Shown piece by piece: positions 21,840 through 33,472 of a stretch of 64,000 nt of DNA. The translations under genes and the position numbers were made by a program. The notes below the pieces were generated by a model that had not been told where the DNA came from, searched no databases, and saw only the letters and a list, made by a program, of their open reading frames with translations. Numbering within the stretch: position 1 is the first letter of the stretch; each line of letters begins with the position of its first letter. The stretch lies in NCBI GenBank assembly GCA_963853835.1, contig OY970830.1:45263966-45327965 (forward strand). The letters run 5' to 3'. This DNA comes from Calendula officinalis (Eukaryota; Streptophyta; Magnoliopsida; Asterales; Asteraceae).

Positions 21840-23614
21840 TCGTGGGCGTGAAACGGACACCCGAGCTGAAAGTTATGAATGTTTTAGTATAGCACCTTTT
21901 GTCACATAATCTTGGATATTGAAGAGTTCGGGCCGAAGAGGGATGTTCGGGCCGAAGTGGTGTTCCGCCCGAAGTGGTGTTCGGGCCGAAGTGGTGTTCG
22001 GGCCGAAGTTCGGTGTTCGTCCCGAGGATGATGTTCGTGTCGAGGTTGAAGTTCGTGCCGAGGTCGGAGTTCGGGCCGAGGTTGAAGTTCGGGCCGAGGT
22101 TGAAGTTCGGGCCGGGAACAGTGAAGAGTTCGGGCCGAACTTGTTCTTGGCAGTGACGAACGAACCAGCTATTTTGGTTACTCGTGGGCGTGAAACGGAC
22201 ACCCGAGCTGAAAGTTATGAATGTTTTAGTATAGCACCTTTTGTCACACAGTCTTTGATACTCAAGAGTTCGGGCCGAAGAGGGATGTTCGGGCCGAAGT
22301 GGTGTTCGTCACGAAGTGGGATGTTCGGGCCGAAGTGGTGTTCGGGCCGAAGTTCGGTGTTCGGGCCGAGGATGATGTTCGGGCCGAGGTTGAAGTTCGG
22401 GCCGAGGTCGGAGTTCGGGCCGAGGTTGAAGTTCGGGCCGAGGTTGAAGTTCGGGCCGAAAATGCAGTTCGGGCCGGGAACAGTGAAGAGTTCGGGCCGA
22501 ACTTGTTCTTGGCAGTGACGAACGAACCAGCTACTTTGGTTACTCGTGGGCGTGAAACGGACACCCGAGCTGAAAGTTATGAATGTTTTAGTATAGCACC
22601 TTTTGTCACACAATCTTGGATATTGAAGAGTTCGGGCCGAAGAGGGATGTTCGGGCCGAAGTGGTGTTCGGGCCGAAGTGGGAAGTGGTGTTCGGGCCGA
22701 AGTTCGGTGTTCGGGCCGAGGATGATGTTCGGGCCGAGGTTGAAGTTCGGGCCGAGGACGGAGTTCGGGACGAGGTTGAAGTTCGGGCCGAAAATGAAGT
22801 TCGGGCCGGGAACAGTGAAGAGTTCGGGCCGAACTTGTTCTTGGCAGTGACGAACGAACCAGCTATTTTGGTTACTCGTGGGCGTGAAACGGACATCCGA
22901 GCTGAAAGTTATGAATGTTTTAGTATAGCACCTTTTGTCACACAATCTTGGATATTGAAGAGTTCGGGCCGAAGATGGATGTTCGGGCCGAAGTGGTGTT
23001 CGGCCCGAAGTGGGATGTTCGGGCCGAAGTGGTGTTCGGGCCGAAGTGGTGTTCGGGCCGAAGTTCGGTGTTCGGCCCGAGGATGATGTTCGGGTCGAGG
23101 TTGAAGTTCTTGCCGAGGTCGGAGTTCGGGTCGAGGTTGAAGTTCGGGCCGAGGTTGAAGTTCGGGCCGGGAACAGTGAAGAGTTCGGGCCGAACTTGTT
23201 CTTGGCAGTGACGAACGAACCAGCTATTTTGGTTACTCGTGGGCGTGAAACGGTCACCCGAGCTGAAAGTTATGAATGTTTTAGTATAGCACCTTTTGTC
23301 ACACAATCTTGGATATTGAAGAGTTCGGGCCGAAGAGGGATGTTCGGGGCGAAGTGGTGTTCGGGCCGAAGTGGGATGTTCGGGCCAAAGTGGTGTTCGG
23401 GTCGAAGTGGTGTTCGGGCCGAAGTTCGGTGTTCGGGCCGAGGAAAGAGTTCGGGCCGAGGTTGAAGTTCGGGCCGAGGTCGGAGTTCGGGCCGAGGTTG
23501 TAGTTCGGGCCGATTTGAAGTTCGGGCCGAAAATGAAGATCGGGCCGGGAACAGTGAAGAGTTCGGGCCGAACTTGTTCTTGGCAGTGACGAACGAACCA
23601 GCTATTTTGGTTAC
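21840..23614 (+). repeat. Domain D, HOR copy D3 (5 units, 1,775 bp; b and c fused)
   Basis: Units start at 21840 (a, 342), 22182 (b/c, 362), 22544 (d, 332), 22876 (e, 361) and 23237 (f, 378). The a unit shares the 19-bp loss of D2, so D2 and D3 are sisters. One whole unit is missing by fusion of b and c. The f unit is one base shorter: near 23511 a GAGGTTGAAG reads GATTTGAAG, and near 23539 AAGATCGGG replaces AAGTTCGGG. Confidence 0.92.
22182..22543 (+). repeat. b/c fusion unit in D3
   Basis: The unit starts as type b (CACAGTCTTTGATACTC, then AAATGCAG at about 22461) and still has b-type GGGAACAG. It ends as type c (CTACTTTGG at about 22531) and is followed by a d unit. The switch therefore lies between about 22475 and 22531, in the right part of the unit, and the result keeps normal unit length. 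The outcome is a clean one-unit (363 bp) deletion by in-register recombination between neighbours. Confidence 0.85.
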
Positions 23615-25393
23615 TCGTGGGCGTGAAACGGACACCCGAGCTGAAAGTTATGAATGTTTTAGTATAGCACCTTTTGTCACATAATCTTGGATATTGAAGA
23701 GTTCGGGCCGAAGAGGGATGTTCGGGCCGAAGTGGTGTTCCGCCCGAAGTGGGATGTTCGGGCCGAAGTGGTGTTCGGGCCGAAGTGGTGTTCGGGCCGA
23801 AGTTCGGTGTTCGTCCCGAGGATGATGTTCGTGTCGAGGTTGAAGTTCGTGCCGAGGTCGGAGTTCGGGCCGAGGTTGAAGTTCGGGCCGAGGTTGAAGT
23901 TCAGGCCGGGAACAGTGAAGAGTTCGGGCCGAACTTGTTCTTGGCAGTGACGAACGAACCAGCTATTTTGGTTACTCGTGGGCGTGAAACGGACACCCGA
24001 GCTGAAAGTTATGAATGTTTTAGTATAGCACCTTTTGTCACACAGTCTTTGATACTCAAGAGTTCGGGCCGAAGAGGGATGTTCGGGCCGAAGTGGTGTT
24101 CGTGACGAAGTGGGATGTTCGGGCCGAAGTGGTGTTCGGGCCGAAGTTCGGTGTTCGGGCCGAGGATGATGTTCGGGCCGAGGTTGAAGTTCGGGCCGAG
24201 GTCGGAGTTCGGGCCGAGGTTGAAGTTCGGGCCGAGGTTGAAGTTCGGGCCGAAAATGCAGTTCGGGCCGGGAACAGTGAAGAGTTCGGGCCAAACTTGT
24301 TCTTGGCAGTGACGAACGAACCAGCTATTTTGGTTACTCGTGGGCGTGAAACGGACACCCGAGCTGAAAGTTATGAATGTTTTAGTATAGCTCATTTTGT
24401 CACACAATCTTTGATATTGAAGAGTTCAGGCCGAAGAGGGATGTTCGGGCCGAAGTGGTGTTCGGGCCGAAGTGGGATGTTCGGGCCGAAGTGGTGTTCG
24501 TGCCGAAGTTCGGTGTTCGGGGTCGAGGATGATGTTCGGGCCGAGGTTGAAGTTCGGGCCGAGGTCGGAGTTCGAGCCGAGGTTGAAGTTCGGGCCGAGG
24601 TTGAAGTTCGGGCCGAAAATGAAGTTCGGGCCGGTAACAGTGAAGAGTTCGGGCCGAACTTGTTCTTGGCAGTGACGAACGAACCAGCTACTTTGGTTAC
24701 TCGTGGGCGTGAAACGGACACCCGAGCTGAAAGTTATGAATGTTTTAGTATAGCACCTTTTGTCACACAATCTTGGATATTGAAGAGTTCGGGCCGAAGA
24801 GGGATGTTCGGGCCGAAGTGGTGTTCGGGCCGAAGTGGGAAGTGGTGTTCGGGCCGAAGTTCGGTGTTCGGGCCGAGGATGATGTTCGGGCCGAGGTTGA
24901 AGTTCGGGCCGAGGTCGGAGTTCGGGACGAGGTTGAAGTTCGGGCCGAAAATGAAGTTCGGGCCGGGAACAGTGAAGAGTTCGGGCCGAACTTGTTCTTG
25001 GCAGTGACGAACGAACCAGCTATTTTGGTTACTCGTGGGCGTGAAACGGACATCCGAGCTGAAAGTTATGAATGTTTTAGTATAGCACCTTTTGTCACAC
25101 AATCTTGGATATTGAAGAGTTCGGGCCGAAGATGGATGTTCGGGCCGAAGTGGTGTTCGGCCCGAAGTGGGATGTTCGGGCCGAAGTGGTGTTCGGGCCG
25201 AAGTGGTGTTCGGGCCGAAGTTCGGTGTTCGGCCCGAGGATGATGTTCGGGTCGAGGTTGAAGTTCTTGCCGAGGTCGGAGTTCGGGTCGAGGTTGAAGT
25301 TCGGGCCGAGGTTGAAGTTCGGGCCGGGAACAGTGAAGAGTTCGGGCCGAACTTGTTCTTGGCAGTGACGAACGAACCAGCTATTTTGGTTAC
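23615..25393 (+). repeat. Domain D, HOR copy D4 (5 units, 1,779 bp; f replaced)
   Basis: Units start at 23615 (a, 361), 23976 (b, 362), 24338 (c, 363), 24701 (d, 332) and 25033 (e, 361). The a unit has the full length seen in D1, and its b unit shares GGGCCAAACTTG with D1 (near 18219 and 24291), so D4 is closer to D1 than to D2 or D3. The f unit survives only as the first bases of the chimeric unit at 25394. Confidence 0.92.
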
Positions 25394-25789
25394 TCGTGGG
25401 CGTGAAACGGTCACCCGAGCTGAAAGTTATGAATGTTTTAGTATAACACCTTTTGTCACACAATATTGGATATTGAAGAGTTCGGGCCGAAGAGGGATGT
25501 TCGGGCCGAAGCGGTGTTCGGGCCGAAGTGGGATGTTCGGGCCGAAGTGGTGTTCGGGCCGAAGTGGTGTTCGGGTCGAAGTGGTGTTCGGGCCGAAGTT
25601 CGGTGTTCGGGCCGAGGATGATGTTCGGGCCGAGGTTGAAGTTCGGGCGGAGGTCGGAGTTCGGGCCGAGGTTGAAGTTCGGGCCGAGGTTGAAGTTCGG
25701 GCCGACAATGAAGTTCGGGCCGGGAACAGTGAAGAGTTCGGGCTGAACTTGTTCTTGGCAATGACGAACGGACCATCTATTTTGGTTAC
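25394..25789 (+). repeat. Chimeric unit joining domain D to A-prime (396 bp)
   Basis: It begins with GGTCACCCGAG (about 25410-25420), the mark of domain D type f. From TATAACACC at about 25444 it switches to domain-A-like sequence. Its right end, CAATGACGAACGGACC, is the mark of the 307-bp units at 1088, 2915 and 5081, although this unit is longer and also carries CCGACAATGAAG. The switch is thus placed within roughly 30 bases of the core. This is a recombination junction between two formerly separate array segments. Confidence 0.85.
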
Positions 25790-27973
25790 TCGTGGGCGTG
25801 AAACGGACACCCGAGCTGAAAGTTATGAATGTTTTAGTATAGCACCTTTTGTCACACAATCTTGGATATTGAAGAGTTCGGGCCGAAGAGGGATGTTCGG
25901 GCCGAAGTGGTGTTCGGGCCGAAGTGGTGTTCGGGCCGAAGTGGTGTTCGGGCCGAAGTGGGATGTTCGGGCCGAAGTGGTGTTCGGGCTGAAGTGGTGT
26001 TCGGGCTGAAGTGGTGTTCGGGCCGAAGTTCGGTGTTCGGGCCAAGGATGATCTTCGGGCCGAGGTCGGAGTTCGGGCCGAGGTTGAAGTTCGGGCCGAA
26101 AATGAAGTTCGTGCCGGGATAAGTGAAGAGTTCGGGCCGAACTTGTTCTTGGCAGTGACGAACGAACCAGCTATTTTGGTTACTCGTGGGCGTGAAACGG
26201 ACACCCGAGCTGAAAGTTATGAATGTTTTAGTATAACACCTTTTGTCACACAATATTGGATATTGAAGAGTTCGGGCCGAAGAGGGATGTTCGGGCCGAA
26301 GTGGTGTTCGGGCCGAAGTGGGATGTTCGGGCCGAAGTGGTGTTCGGGCCGAAGTGGTGTTCGGGCGAAGTTCGGTGTTCGGGCCGAGGATGATGTTCGG
26401 GCCGAGGTTAAGGTTCGGGCCGAGGTTGGATTTCGGGCCGAGGTTGCAGTTCGGGCCGAGGTTGAAGTTCCGGCCGACAATGAAGTTCGGGCCGAAAATG
26501 AAGTTCGGGACGGGAACAGTGAAGAGTTCGGGCCGAACTTGTTCTTGGCAGTGACAAACGATCTAGCTATTTTGGTTACTCGTGGGCGTGAAACGGACAC
26601 CCGAGCTGAAAGTTATGAATGTTTTAGTATTGCACCTTTTGTCACACAATCTTGGATATTGAAGAGTTCGGGCCGAAGAGGGATGTTCGGGCCGAAGTGG
26701 TGTTCGGGCCGAAGTGGGATGTTCGGGCCGAAGTGGTATTCGGGCCGAAATGGTGTTCGGGCCGAAGTTCGGTGTTCGGGGATGATGTTCGGGCCGAGGT
26801 TGAAGTTCGGGCCGAGGTCGGAGTTCGGGCCGAGGTTGAACTTCGGGCCGAGGTTGAAGTTCGGGCCGAAAATGAAGTTCGCGCCGGGAACAGTGAAGAG
26901 TTCGGGCCGAACTTGTTCTTGGCAGTGACGAACGAACCAGCTATTTTGGTTACTCGTGGGCGTGAAACGGACACCCGAGCTGAAAATTATGAATGTTTTA
27001 GTATTGCACATTTTGTCACACAATCTTGGATATTGAAGAGTTCAGGCCGAAGAGGGATGTTCGGGCCGAAGTGGTGTTCGGGTCGAAGTGGGATGTTCGG
27101 GCCGAAGTGGTGTTCGGGCCGAAGTTCGGTGTTTGGGGCTGAGGATGATGTTCGGACCGAGGTTGAAGTTCGGGCCGAGGTCGGAGTTCGAGCCGAGGTT
27201 GAAGTTCGGGCCGAGGTTGAAGTTCGGGCCGAAAATGAAGTTCGGGCCGGTAAAAGTGAAGAGTTCGGGCCGAACTTGTTCTTGGCAGTGACGAACGAAC
27301 CAGCTATTTTGGTTACTTGTGGGCGTGAAACGGACACCCGAGCTGAAAGTTATGGATGTTTTAGTATAACACCTTTTGTCACACAATCTTGGATATTGAA
27401 GAGTTCGGGCCGAAGAGGGATGTTCGGGCCGAAGTGGTGTTCGGGCCGAAGTCGGAAGTGGTGTTCGGGCCGAAGTTCGGTGTTCGGGCCGAGGATGATG
27501 TTCGGGCCGACGTTGAAGTTCGGGCCGAGGTCGGAGTTCGGGCCGAGGTTGAAGTTCGGGCCGGGAACAGTGAAGAGTTCGGGCCGAACTTGTTCTTGGC
27601 AGTGACGAACGAACCAACTATTTTGGTTACTCGTGGGCGTGAAACGGACACCCGAGCTGAAAGTTATGAATGTTTTAGTATAGCACCTTTTGTCACACAA
27701 TCTTGGATATTGAAGAGTTCGGGCCGAAGAGGGATGTTCGGGCCGAAGTGGTGTTCGGGCCGAAGTGGTGTTCGGGCCGAAGTGGGATGTTCGGGCCGAA
27801 GTGGTGTTCGGGCCGAAGTTCGGTGTTCGGGCCGAGGATGATGTTCGGGCCGAGGTTGAAGTTCGGGCGGAGGTTGAAGTTCGGGCCGAAAATGAAGTTC
27901 GGGCCGGGAACAGTGAAGAGTTCGGGCCGAACTTGTTCTTGGCAGTGACGAACGAACCAACTATTTTGGTTAC
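25394..27973 (+). repeat. A-prime: displaced copy of parts of domain A and the transition region
   Basis: Units start at 25394, 25790, 26184, 26580, 26954, 27317 and 27631 (396, 394, 396, 374, 363, 314, 343 bp). Units 25790, 26184 and 26580 match 5388, 5783 and 6179 at an offset of 20,401-20,402 bp. Units 26954, 27317 and 27631 match 6949, 7312 and 7626 at 20,005 bp. The 396-bp difference equals the unit at 6553-6948, which has no counterpart here. Shared private marks include GACAAACGATCTAGC, the TTCGGGGATGATG shortening, GTGTTTGGGGCTGAGG and CGACGTTGAAG. Confidence 0.92.
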
Positions 27974-30900
27974 TCGTGGGCGTGAAACGGACACCCGAGC
28001 TGAAAGTTATGAATGTTTTAGTATAGCACCTTTTGTCACACAATCTTGGATATTGAAGAGTTGGGGCCGAAGTGGGATGTTCGGGCCGAAGTGGTGTTCG
28101 GGCCGAAGTGGGATGTTCGGGCCGAAGTGGTGTTTGGGCTGAAGTGGTGTTCGGGCCGAAGTTCGGTGTTCGGGCCAAGGATGATCTTCGGGCCGAGGTC
28201 GGAGTTCGGGCCGAGGTTGAAGTTCGGGCCGAGGTTGAAGTTCGAGCCGAAAATGAAGTTCGTGCCGGGAAAAGTGAAGAGTTCGGGCCGAACTTGTTCT
28301 TGGCAGTGACGAACGAACCAGCTATTTTCGTTACTCGTGGGCGTGAAACGGACACCCGAGCTGAAAGTTATGAATGTTTTAGTATAACACCTTTTGTCAC
28401 ACAATATTGGATATTGAAGAGTTCGGGCCGAAGAAGGATGTTCGGGCCGAAGTGGTGTTCGGGCCGAAGGGGGATGTTCGGGCCGAAGTGGTGTTCGGGC
28501 CGAAGTGGTGCTCGGGCCGAAGTTTGGTGTTCGGGCCGAGGATGATGTTCGGGCCGAGGTCGGAGTTCGGGCCGAGGTCGGAGTTCGGGCCGAGGTTGCA
28601 GTTCGGGCCGAGGTTGAAGTTCCGGCCGACAATGAAGTTCGGGCCGAAAATGAAGTTCAGGCCGGGAATAGTGAAGAGTTCGGGCCGAACTTGTTCTTGG
28701 CAGTGACGAACGATCCAGTTATTTTGGTTACTCGTGGGCGTGAAACGGACACCCGAGCTGACAGTTATGAATGTTTTAGTATAGCACCTTTTGTCACACA
28801 ATCTTGGATATTGAAGAGTTGGGGCCGAAGAGGGATGTTCGGGCCGAAGTGGTGTTCGGGCCGAAGTGGGATGTTCGGGCCGAAGTGGTATTCGGGCCGA
28901 AATGGTGTTCGGGCCGAAGTTCGGTGTTCGGGGATGATGTTCGGGCCGAGGTTGAAGTTCGGGCCGAGGTCGGAGTTCGGGCCGAGGTTGAAGTTCGGGC
29001 CGAGGTTGAAGTTCGGGCCGAAAAATGAACTTCGGGCCGGGAACAGTGAAGAGTTCGGGCCGAACTTGTTCTTGGCAGTGACGAACGAACCAGCTATTTT
29101 GGTTACTCGTTGGCGTGAAACGAACACCCGAGCTGAAAGTTATGAATGTTTTAGTATAGCACCTTTTGTCACACAATCTTTGATACTGAAGAGTTCGGGC
29201 CGAAGAGGGATGTTCGGGCCGAAGTGGTGTTCGGGACGAAGTGGGATGTTCGGGCCGAAGTGGTGTTCGGGCCGAAGTGGGATGTTCGGGCCGAAGTGGT
29301 GTTCGGGCCGAAGTGGTGTTCGGGCCGAAGTTCGGTGTTCGGGCCGAGGATGATGTTCGGGCCGAGGTTGAAGTTCGGGCCGAGGTCGGAGTTCGGGCCG
29401 AGGTTGCATTTCGGGCCGAGGTTGAAGTTCCGGCCGACAATGAAGTTCGGGCCGAAAATGAAGTTCGGGCCGGGAACAGTGAAGAGTTCGGGCCGAACTT
29501 GTTCTTGGCAGTGACGAACGATCCGGCTATTTTGGTTACTCGTGAGCGTGAAACGGACACCCGAGCTGACAGTTATGAATGTTTTAGTATAGCACCTTTT
29601 GTCACACAATCTTGGATATTGAAGAGTTCGAGCCGAAGAGGGATGTTCGGGCCGAAGTGGTGTTCGGGCCGAAGTGGGGTGTTCGGGCCGAAGTGGTGTT
29701 CGGGCCGAAGTGGTGTTCGGGCCGAAGTTCGGTGTTCGGGCCGAGGATGATGTTTGGGCTGAGGTTGAAGTTCGGGCCGAGGTCGGAGTTCGGGCCGAGG
29801 TTGAAGTTCGGGCCGAGGTTGAAGTTCGGGCCGAAAATGAAGTTCGGGCCGGGAACAGTGAAGAGTTAGGGCCGAACTTGTTCTTGGCAATGACGAACAA
29901 ACCAGCTATTTTGGTTACTCGTGGGCGTGAAACGGACACCCGAGCTGAAAGTTATGAATGTTTTAGTATAGCACCTTTTGTCACACAATCTTGGATATTG
30001 AAGAGTTCGGGCCGAAGTGGGATGTTCGGGCCAAAGTGGTGTTCGGGCCGAAGTGGGATGTTCGGGCCGAAGTGGTGTTTGGGCTGAAGTGGTGTTCCGG
30101 CTGAAGTTCGGTGTTCGGGCCAAGGATGATCTTCGGGCCGAGGTCGGAGTTCGGGCCGAGGTTGAAGTTCGGGCCGAGGTTGAAGTTCGGGCCGAAAATG
30201 AAGTTCGTGCCGGGAAAAGTGAAGAGTTCGGGCCGAACTTGTTCTTGGCAGTGACGAACGAACCAGCTATTTTGGTTACTCGTGAGCGTGAAACGGACAC
30301 CCGAGCTGACAGTTATGAATGTTTTAGTATAGCACCTTTTGTCACACAATCTTGGATATTGAAGAGTTCGAGCCGAAGAGGGATGTTCGGGCCGAAGTGG
30401 TGTTCGGGCCGAAGTGGGGTGTTCGGGCCGAAGTGGTGTTCGGGCCGAAGTGGTGTTCGGGCCGAAGTTCGGTGTTCGGGCCGAGGATGATGTTTGGGCT
30501 GAGGTTGAAGTTCGGGCCGAGGTCGGAGTTCGGGCCGAGGTTGAAGTTCGGGCCGAGGTTGAAGTTCGGGCCGAAAATGAAGTTCGGGCCGGGAACAGTG
30601 AAGAGTTAGGGCCGAACTTGTTCTTGGCAATGACGAACAAACCAGCTATTTTGGTTACTCGTGGGCGTGAAACGGACACCCGAGCTGAAAGTTATGAATG
30701 TTTTAGTATAGCACCTTTTGTCACACAATATTGGATATTGAAGAGTTCGGGACGAAGAGGGATGTTCGGGCCGAAGTGGTGTTCGGGCCGAAGTGGGATG
30801 TTCGGGCCGAAGTGGTGTTCGGGCCGAAGTGGTGTTCGGGCCGAAGTTCGGTGTTCGGGCCGAGGATGATGTTCGGGCCGAGGTCGGAGTTCGGGCCGAG

Positions 30901-31019
30901 GTCGGAGTTCGGGCCGAGGTTGAAGTTCGGGCCGAGGTTGAAGTTCGGGCCGGGAACAGTGAAGAGTTCGGGCCGAACTTATTCTTGGCAGTGACGAACG
31001 AACCAGCTATTTTGGTTAC
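27974..31019 (+). repeat. Domain E: irregular units with a duplicated 379-bp unit
   Basis: Units start at 27974, 28335, 28732, 29107, 29540, 29919, 30280 and 30659 (361, 397, 375, 433, 379, 361, 379, 361 bp). Units 29540 and 30280 are near-identical twins 740 bp apart, sharing CGTGAGCG, GCTGACAG, TTCGAGCCGAAG, GAGTTAGGGCC and GAACAAACC. Units 27974 and 29919 are alike (GGGCCAAGGATGATC, GGGAAAAGTG) and related to the 395-bp units of domain A. Units 28335 and 28732 closely resemble 57307 and 57704 in domain H, sharing GGGAATAGTG, GACGAACGATCC and TTCGGGGATGATG. Confidence 0.88.
29107..29539 (+). repeat. 433-bp hybrid unit, longest in the window
   Basis: The left part has CGTTGGCG, TTTGATACTG and GGGACGAAG, as in the units at 58079 and 62467. 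The right part has TTCCGGCCGACAATG plus AAAATGAAG and ends GACGAACGATCC, as in the long units at 28335 and 57307. The sum of a long left tract and a long right tract explains the exceptional length. This fits unequal exchange in the subrepeats. Confidence 0.75.
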
Positions 31020-33472
31020 TCGTGGGCGTGAAACGGACACCCGAGCTGAAAGTTATGAATGTTTTAGTATAGCACCTTTTGTCACACAATCTTGGATATT
31101 GAAGAGTTCAGGCCGAAGAGGGATGTTCGGGCCGAAGTCGTGTTCGGGCCGAAGTGGGATGTTCGGGCCGAAGTGGTGTTCGGGCCGAAGTTTAGTGTTC
31201 GGGCCGAGGATGATGTTCGGGCCGAGGTTGAAGTTCGGGTCGAGGGTGGAGTTCGAGCCGAGGTTGAAGTTCGGGCCGAGGTTGAAGTTCGGGCCGAAAT
31301 GAAGTTCGGGCCGGTAACAGTGAAGAGTTCGGGCCGAACTTGTTCTTGGCAGTGACGAACGAACCAGCTATTTTGGTTACTCGTAGGCGTGAAACGGACA
31401 CCCGAGCTGAAAGTTATGAATGTTTTAGTATAACACCTTTTGTCACACAATCTTGGATATTGAAGAGTTCGGGCCGAAGAGGGATGTTCGGGCCGAAGTG
31501 GTGTTCGGGCCGAAGTGGGAAGTGGTGTTCGGGCCGAAGTGGTGTTCAGGCCGAAGTTCGGTGTTCGGGCCGAGGATGATGTTCGGGCCTAGGTTGAAGT
31601 TCAGGCCGAGGTCGGAGTTCGGGCCGAGGTTGAAGTTCGGGCCGGGAACAGTGAAGAGTTCGGGCCGAACTTGCTCTTGGCAGTGACGAACGAACCAGCT
31701 ATTTTGGTTACTCGTGGGCGTGAAATGGACACCCGAGCTGAAAGTTATGAATGTTTTAGTATAGCACCTTTTGTCACACAATCTTGGATATTGAAGAGTT
31801 CGGGCCGAAGAGGGATGTTCGGGCCGAAGTCGTGTTCGGGCCGAAGTGGGATGTTCGGGCCGAAGTGGTGTTCGGGCCGAAGTTCGGTGTTCGGGCCGAG
31901 GATGACGTTCGGGCCGAGGTTGAAGTTCGGGCCGAGGTCGGAGTTCGGGCCGAGGTTGAAGTTCGGGCCGAGGTTGAAGTTCGGGCCGAGGTTGAAGTTC
32001 GGGCCAAAAATGAAGTTCGGGCCGGGAACAGTGAAGAGTTCGGGCCGAACTTGGTCTTGGCAGTGACGAACGAACCAGCTATTTTGGTTACTCGTGGGCG
32101 TGAAACGGACACCCGAGCTGAAAGTTATGAATGTTTTAGTAAAACACCTTTTGTCACACAATCTTGGATATTGAAGAGTTCGGGCCGAAGAGGGATGTTC
32201 GGGCCGAAGTGGTGTTCGGGCCGAAGTGGGAAGTGGTGTTCGGGCCGAAGTTCGGTGTTCGGGCCGAGGATGATGTTCGGGCCGAGGTTGAAGTTCGGGC
32301 CGAGGTCGGAGTTCGGGCCGAGGTTGAAGTTCGGGCCGAGGTTGAAGTTCGGGCCGGAAACAGTGAAGAGTTCGAGCCGAACTTGTTCTTGGCAGTGACG
32401 AACGAACCAACTATTTTGGTTACTCGTGGGCGTGAAACGGACACCCGAGCTGAAAGTTATGAATGTTTTAGTATAACACCTTTTGTCACACAATATTGGA
32501 TATTGAAGAGTTCGGGCCGAAGAGGGATGTTCGGGCCGAAGTGGTGTTCGGGCCCAAGTGGGATGTTCGGGCCGAAGTGGTGTTCGGACCGAAGTGGTGT
32601 TCGGGCCGAAGTTCGGTGTTCGGGCCGAGGATGATGTTCGGGCCGAGGTTGAAGTTCGGGCCGAGGTCGGAGTTCGGGCCGAGGTTGAAGTTCGGGCCGA
32701 GGTTGAAGTTCAGGCCGGGAACAGTGAAGAGTTCGGGCCGAACTTATTCTTGGCAGTGACGAACGAACCAGCTATTTTGGTTACTCGTGGGCGTGAAACG
32801 GACACCCGAGCTGAAAGTTATGAATGTTTTAGTATAGCACCTTTTGTCACACAATCTTGGATATTGAAGAGTTCGGGCCGAAGAGGGATGTTCGGGCCGA
32901 AGTCGTGTTCGGGCCGAAGTGGGATGTTCGGGCCTAAGTGGTGTTCGGGCCGAAGTTCGGTGTTCGGGCCGAGGATGATGTTCGGGCCGAGGTTGAAGTT
33001 CGGGCCGAGGTCGGAGTTCGAGCCGAGGTTGAAGTTCGGGCCGAAAATGAAGTTCGGGCCGGTAACAGTGAAGAGTTCGGGCCGAACTTGTTCTTGGCAG
33101 TGACGAACGAACAAGCTATTTTGATTACTCGTGGGCGTGAAACGGACACCCGAGCTGAAAGTTATGAATGTTTTAGTATAACACCTTTTGTCACACAATC
33201 TTGGATATTGAAGAGTTCGGGCCGAAGAGGGATGTTCGGGCCGAAGTGGTGTTCGGGCCGAAGTGGGATGTTCGGGCCGAAGTGGTGTTCGGGCCGAAGT
33301 TCGGTGTTCGGGCCGAGGATGATGTTCGGGCCGAGGTTGAAGTTCGGGCCGAGGTCGGAGTTCGGGCCGAGGTTGAAGTTCGGGCCGAGGTTGAAGTTCG
33401 GGCCGGGAACAGTGAAGAGTTCGGGCCGAACTTATTCTTGGCAGTGACGAACGAACCAGCTATTTTGGTTAC
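31020..33472 (+). repeat. Domain F, HOR copy F1 (7 units, 2,453 bp)
   Basis: Units start at 31020, 31381, 31712, 32092, 32424, 32785 and 33129 (361, 331, 380, 332, 361, 344, 344 bp). It aligns unit by unit with F2 but is the most divergent copy. Its first unit keeps GTTTTAGTATAG, has GTCGAGGGTGG and carries the one-base loss CCGAAATGAAG. The second unit starts CGTAGGCG. The final unit ends CGTGGGCATG, a private change seen only at about 33475-33484. Confidence 0.9.

Noticed and set aside
29540..31019. A 740-bp two-unit tandem duplication in domain E
   Set aside because: The 379-bp units at 29540 and 30280 are twins, but the 361-bp units after them (29919 and 30659) are of different types, so only one unit is clearly duplicated at that spacing.
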